The position numbers and the translations under genes were made by a program. Below, piece after piece: positions 61,537 through 64,000 of a stretch of DNA of 64,000 nucleotides (its first letter is position 1; each line of letters starts with the position of its first letter). The notes under the pieces were generated by a model that was given only the letters and a program-made list of their open reading frames with translations, made no database searches and was not told where the DNA came from. Source of the stretch: M2408 sp044348665 (GTDB taxonomy: Bacteria > Bacteroidota > Bacteroidia > Flavobacteriales_D > Crocinitomicaceae); the NCBI GenBank assembly GCA_044348665.1, contig JBIKSI010000001.1, forward strand, positions 26,358 to 90,357. The letters run 5' to 3'.

Positions 61537-61778
61537 AAATAAGAATAATTGATCAGTTTTGGAATGTGTTTTTGTGGTTATTGAGCCTGTCGAAATAAAA
61601 ACCATGCCAAAACTAAACTTCGGGAAAACTTGCAGATAAGCATTAATATTCGTGGCTAACAAGCTATTTTAATTATGGGATAAATATCCAAAAAAGTATT
61701 AATTTGCATTAACAATACATTCAAGTTATTTTGTAATTATTCATTTTTTTTGTATATTCGTATAACAAAACCTAAAAA

Positions 61779-62900
61779 ATGAATCGTTTACAACTCAAAT
61801 CTGTCCTTTATCGGGAGGAAACAAAATATGCACTTTATTTTGAGCGAAATCCTGAAATACAAGTAATTTTGAAAGATAATTTTCCACAGATCCATTGGAG
61901 CCAGTCACAAAATGCATGGATTTTACCTTTTGAATCAAAAATCAAAAGTCAACTATTTCAAGTCTTACGAGGTAAAATTTGGATTGATTATTCTCAATTG
62001 CAACAAAAGCATGAAGCAAAAAGTGTAGCTAAGCCATTTCACAGTTTGCCAGCCTTAGTGGAAGATCAAAAGGCAGCAATTATGCGTTTCAAGAACTACC
62101 TCAATGCCAATCGATACAGTGAAAATACTCTTACTACTTATTCGGATGCATTAACAATTTTTCTAAGGTTTTATGCGCACAAGGACATTTCGGATATCAC
62201 AAATTTAGATGTAGAAAGTTTCAACAACGAATACATTTTAAAAAACAAGTATTCTGCTAGTTTTCAGAACCAAGTGGTGAATGCGATTAAATTATTTTTT
62301 AGAGTGGTAGAAAAAAAATCGATTTCTGTTGAACTTCTTGAGCGCCCACGACAGGAGCATCGATTGCCTAATGTGTTGAGTAAAGAGGAAGTGAAAACGA
62401 TATTGAATGCACCAAAAAATTTGAAACATAAAATGATGCTGAGTTTGATTTATGCGTGCGGATTACGTCGTAGTGAGTTGTTAAAATTAACATTGAAAGA
62501 TATTTATTCAGATAGAAATTTAATTATGGTTCGACAGTCGAAAGGTAAAAAAGACCGCATAGTTCCAATTGGAAATAAATTGATAGAAAGTTTACGTGAA
62601 TATTACCTGATGTATAAACCAAAAACATGGCTTTTTGAAGGACAAAATAGTGGGGAGCGCTATTCTGAAAAGAGTTTACAAAATGTTTTGAAACAAAGTT
62701 TAGCAAAATGTAAAATCACCAAACCCGTTACATTGCACTGGTTAAGACATAGTTACGCTACGCATCTGCTTGAAGCTGGCACTGATTTACGTTACATTCA
62801 AGAATTGTTAGGACACAATAGCAGCAGAACAACAGAGATATATACACATGTCAGCACAAAGAACATTCAAAACATTATTTCACCATTTGATAATTTGTAA
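61779..62900 (+). CDS. Tyrosine recombinase, integron-integrase-like (IntI-like)
   Basis: A 373-residue tyrosine recombinase. Residues about 1-75 form an extra N-terminal domain (KYALYFERN... IHWSQSQNAWILPF) seen in Bacteroidota integrases; about 95-180 the SAM-like core-binding domain; 200-360 the catalytic domain with Arg230 (CGLRRSELL), Lys255 (SKGKKDR), His320-Arg323 (LHWLRHSYATH), His346 (LLGH) and Tyr355 (TEIYTHV). The C-terminus (ITKPVTLHWLRHS... SPFDNL) is notably close to IntI1 (ITKPATPHTLRHS... SPLDAL), but the IntI-specific extra segment before it is absent. Reads toward a beta-lactamase and an adjacent folded site. Confidence 0.93.
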   Translation: MNRLQLKSVLYREETKYALYFERNPEIQVILKDNFPQIHWSQSQNAWILPFESKIKSQLFQVLRGKIWIDYSQLQQKHEAKSVAKPFHSLPALVEDQKAAIMRFKNYLNANRYSENTLTTYSDALTIFLRFYAHKDISDITNLDVESFNNEYILKNKYSASFQNQVVNAIKLFFRVVEKKSISVELLERPRQEHRLPNVLSKEEVKTILNAPKNLKHKMMLSLIYACGLRRSELLKLTLKDIYSDRNLIMVRQSKGKKDRIVPIGNKLIESLREYYLMYKPKTWLFEGQNSGERYSEKSLQNVLKQSLAKCKITKPVTLHWLRHSYATHLLEAGTDLRYIQELLGHNSSRTTEIYTHVSTKNIQNIISPFDNL

Positions 62901-62924
62901 AAAAACATTACATTTGAAAAATAT

Positions 62925-62986
62925 TGTCTCACAAAACAAGACCTAGTCACACGAAATATGTTATATAGGTCTCATAAGGTGAGACA
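62925..62986. repeat. Symmetric two-box folded site (attC/attI-like)
   Basis: Outer boxes TGTCTCAC (62925-62932) and GTGAGACA (62979-62986) and inner boxes AGACCTA (62939-62945) and TAGGTCT (62966-62972) pair exactly, with identical 6-base spacers (AAAACA, CATAAG) and a 20-base loop. This is the R-spacer-L-loop-L-spacer-R layout of an attC stem. The R boxes read GTCTCAC / GTGAGAC, differing from RYYYAAC / GTTRRRY at one compensated base pair. It lies 24 bases after the integrase stop. Confidence 0.75.
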
Positions 62987-62995
62987 TATAAGTAA

Positions 62996-63005
62996 GTTAG
63001 TGGCA
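62996..63005 (+). repeat. Cassette boundary repeat, left copy (GTTAGTGGCA)
   Basis: GTTAGTGGCA is the exact reverse complement of TGCCACTAAC at 63965-63974. The two flank the beta-lactamase gene, as the R' and R'' of one circularised integron cassette would. It begins with the GTT of the integron core site. Confidence 0.75.
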
Positions 63006-63043
63006 ATTTTAGAGATAGAACGTAAGTAAACAAAAGAACAAAA

Positions 63044-63958
63044 ATGAATAGACTTTTTCAATTAGCAGTTTTACTATTATTATTCGTTACAAGTTGTAAA
63101 ACTCCCTCCGACAAGACAGCCTTACTGCGAAATAAAATTGAGCAAATAGTATCCGACAAAAATGCGGTAGTTGGAGTTTCAATAATTGGGAACAATAGTA
63201 AAGACACGCTTTCAATAAACGGATACAGGCGATTCCCTATGCAAAGTGTATTTAAATTTCATATTGCTTTAGCCGTTTTATCTGAAATTGACAAAGGAAA
63301 ATTTTCCTTAGACCAAAAAATTGAGATTAGCAAAGATGAACTTTTACCGGAAGATTTTTGGAGCCCACTTAGAGACGAAAATCCTAATGGTGGAACTTTT
63401 ACTATTGAAAGACTAATTCAATATTCAGTTTCTCATAGTGATAATACTGCTTGTGATGTGTTAATAAGCCTAATCGGAACACCTAAAACGGTTGAAGAAT
63501 ACATTAAGAAAAGTGGTATAAATGACATACAAATTACTTTCAACGAAGAAGATATGCAGGCAAAATGGGAAAATATGTTTCAGAATTGGACTACCCCAAA
63601 AGCTGCGAGTGAAACGCTTAAACTATTTTATGAGAACAAAAACAACCTACTTTCAAAAAGCAGCTATGATTTTTTTTGGAAAACAAATAAAGAGACAACA
63701 ACTGGTAAAAACCGTATAAGGGGACAATTGCCAGAAGGAACAGTTGTTGCTCACAAGACAGGTTGGTCAGGGACAAACAAAGAAACAGGAATTACTGCCG
63801 CAGTTAACAACATTGGTATCGTTTTTTTACCTAATGGCGAATACTTTATCATAAGTGTATTTGTAAGTGAATCAAAAGAAGATTTTGACACGAATGAAAA
63901 AATTATAGCAGACATTGCAAAAGCAACTTATGACTTTTACACAACAACTGAAAAATAG
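63044..63958 (+). CDS. Class A beta-lactamase (subclass A2-like), lipoprotein
   Basis: A 304-residue serine beta-lactamase, hydrolysing beta-lactams in the periplasm. Lipobox VTSC at about residue 18. All class A motifs: Ser68-x-x-Lys71 (SVFK), Ser132-Asp133-Asn134 (SDN), a Glu at 168 in the NEEDM segment (Ambler 166 region), and Lys238-Thr-Gly (KTG). The NEEDM...QNWTTPKAAS spacing resembles PER/VEB/CfxA-type subclass A2 enzymes of Bacteroidota, so a broad or extended spectrum is possible. Lies alone between the folded site and a second attC-like hairpin. Confidence 0.95.
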   Translation: MNRLFQLAVLLLLFVTSCKTPSDKTALLRNKIEQIVSDKNAVVGVSIIGNNSKDTLSINGYRRFPMQSVFKFHIALAVLSEIDKGKFSLDQKIEISKDELLPEDFWSPLRDENPNGGTFTIERLIQYSVSHSDNTACDVLISLIGTPKTVEEYIKKSGINDIQITFNEEDMQAKWENMFQNWTTPKAASETLKLFYENKNNLLSKSSYDFFWKTNKETTTGKNRIRGQLPEGTVVAHKTGWSGTNKETGITAAVNNIGIVFLPNGEYFIISVFVSESKEDFDTNEKIIADIAKATYDFYTTTEK

Positions 63959-63961
63959 AAA

Positions 63962-63998
63962 AACTGCCACTAACAGCAGCTACCCAAAAGTGGCGGTT
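63962..63998. repeat. attC-like hairpin at the end of the beta-lactamase cassette (cut by the window edge)
   Basis: A 10-bp stem AACTGCCACT (63962-63971) / AGTGGCGGTT (63989-63998), one G-U pair, 17-base loop; within it TGCCACTAAC (63965-63974) is the partner of the left boundary repeat. It lies 3 bases after the gene stop and the window ends 2 bases after the second arm, so the full site is not seen. Confidence 0.65.
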
Positions 63999-64000
63999 CA

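Larger units (their letters stand above)
61184..61778. other. Gene-free repeat-rich spacer before the integrase
   Basis: No convincing coding region on either strand. Besides the palindromic element (61205-61300) and the double hairpin (61489-61536) it contains TTGAGCCTGTCGAAAT at 61581-61596, half of a widespread dispersed 'CCTGTCGA' palindrome, and a -7-like TATATTCG at 61753-61760 upstream of the integrase start (one mismatch to TAnnTTTG). Confidence 0.7.

Noticed and set aside
61581..61596. TTGAGCCTGTCGAAAT near the integrase, like one arm of the common 'CCTGTCGA' palindrome
   Set aside because: Only one arm is present and no function can be shown; mentioned inside the spacer entry.
61779..62900. 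Calling the integrase a true IntI
   Set aside because: The IntI-specific internal domain is absent, so only 'IntI-like' is defensible without a phylogeny.

Overview
The window comes from the chromosome of a low-GC Bacteroidota bacterium, most likely a Flavobacteriales member (Crocinitomicaceae/Fluviicola-like is my best guess, by inference). The evidence is alternative complex III joined to a cytochrome c oxidase, type IX secretion (T9SS) sorting domains of both A and B type, SprB-type repeats, lipoprotein signals, and many upstream -7 elements of the Bacteroidota form TAnnTTTG instead of Shine-Dalgarno-led genes. No rRNA, tRNA or CRISPR array was seen.

Layout. (1) 1-9000: an electron-transport operon, actB(partial)-actC-actD-actE-actF-coxB-coxA, moves electrons from quinol through cytochrome c to oxygen; it ends in a strong terminator. 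(2) 9.1-19.7 kb: housekeeping genes (ruvB, ppk1, an acyl-CoA carboxylase beta subunit, cysS, trpS), a J-domain/KTSC protein and a lipoprotein peptide-binding protein. (3) 19.9-25.7 kb, minus strand: a Wzx/MATE-type flippase and a 1465-residue SprB-repeat surface protein exported by T9SS. (4) 25.8-37.5 kb, minus strand: a long run holding DUF2490, a short MscS, a CutA/PII-like protein, the SbtA-family bicarbonate transporter, a dihydroorotase-like protein, Sua5, BioA, DUF6671, then a second short MscS, isocitrate dehydrogenase, an SPFH lipoprotein, two small paralogous proteins and a small membrane protein. A LysR regulator resembling CbbR/CmpR is divergent at 37.6 kb. Together these suggest an inorganic-carbon or ion homeostasis region. 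(5) 38.5-58.6 kb: lipoproteins, queG, purE, a T9SS-exported C10 cysteine peptidase, nadK, a CBS protein, a LytTR/LytS-type two-component pair, leuS, a free methionine-R-sulfoxide reductase, an Ig-like lipoprotein, a flippase-like membrane protein and, to 61.1 kb, an S9 peptidase.

(6) 61.1-64.0 kb is the accessory end and the most interesting part. A repeat-rich, gene-free stretch (heptamer tandem repeat, hairpin elements) precedes a tyrosine recombinase whose C-terminus closely resembles integron integrases but lacks their extra internal domain. Immediately downstream lies a symmetric two-box folded site shaped like an attC hairpin, then a subclass A2-like class A beta-lactamase bracketed by exact 10-bp inverted repeats (GTTAGTGGCA / TGCCACTAAC). 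The right end of the window appears to enter an attC-like site. I read this as the start of an integron-like cassette array whose first cassette carries a beta-lactamase; the array would continue past base 64000.
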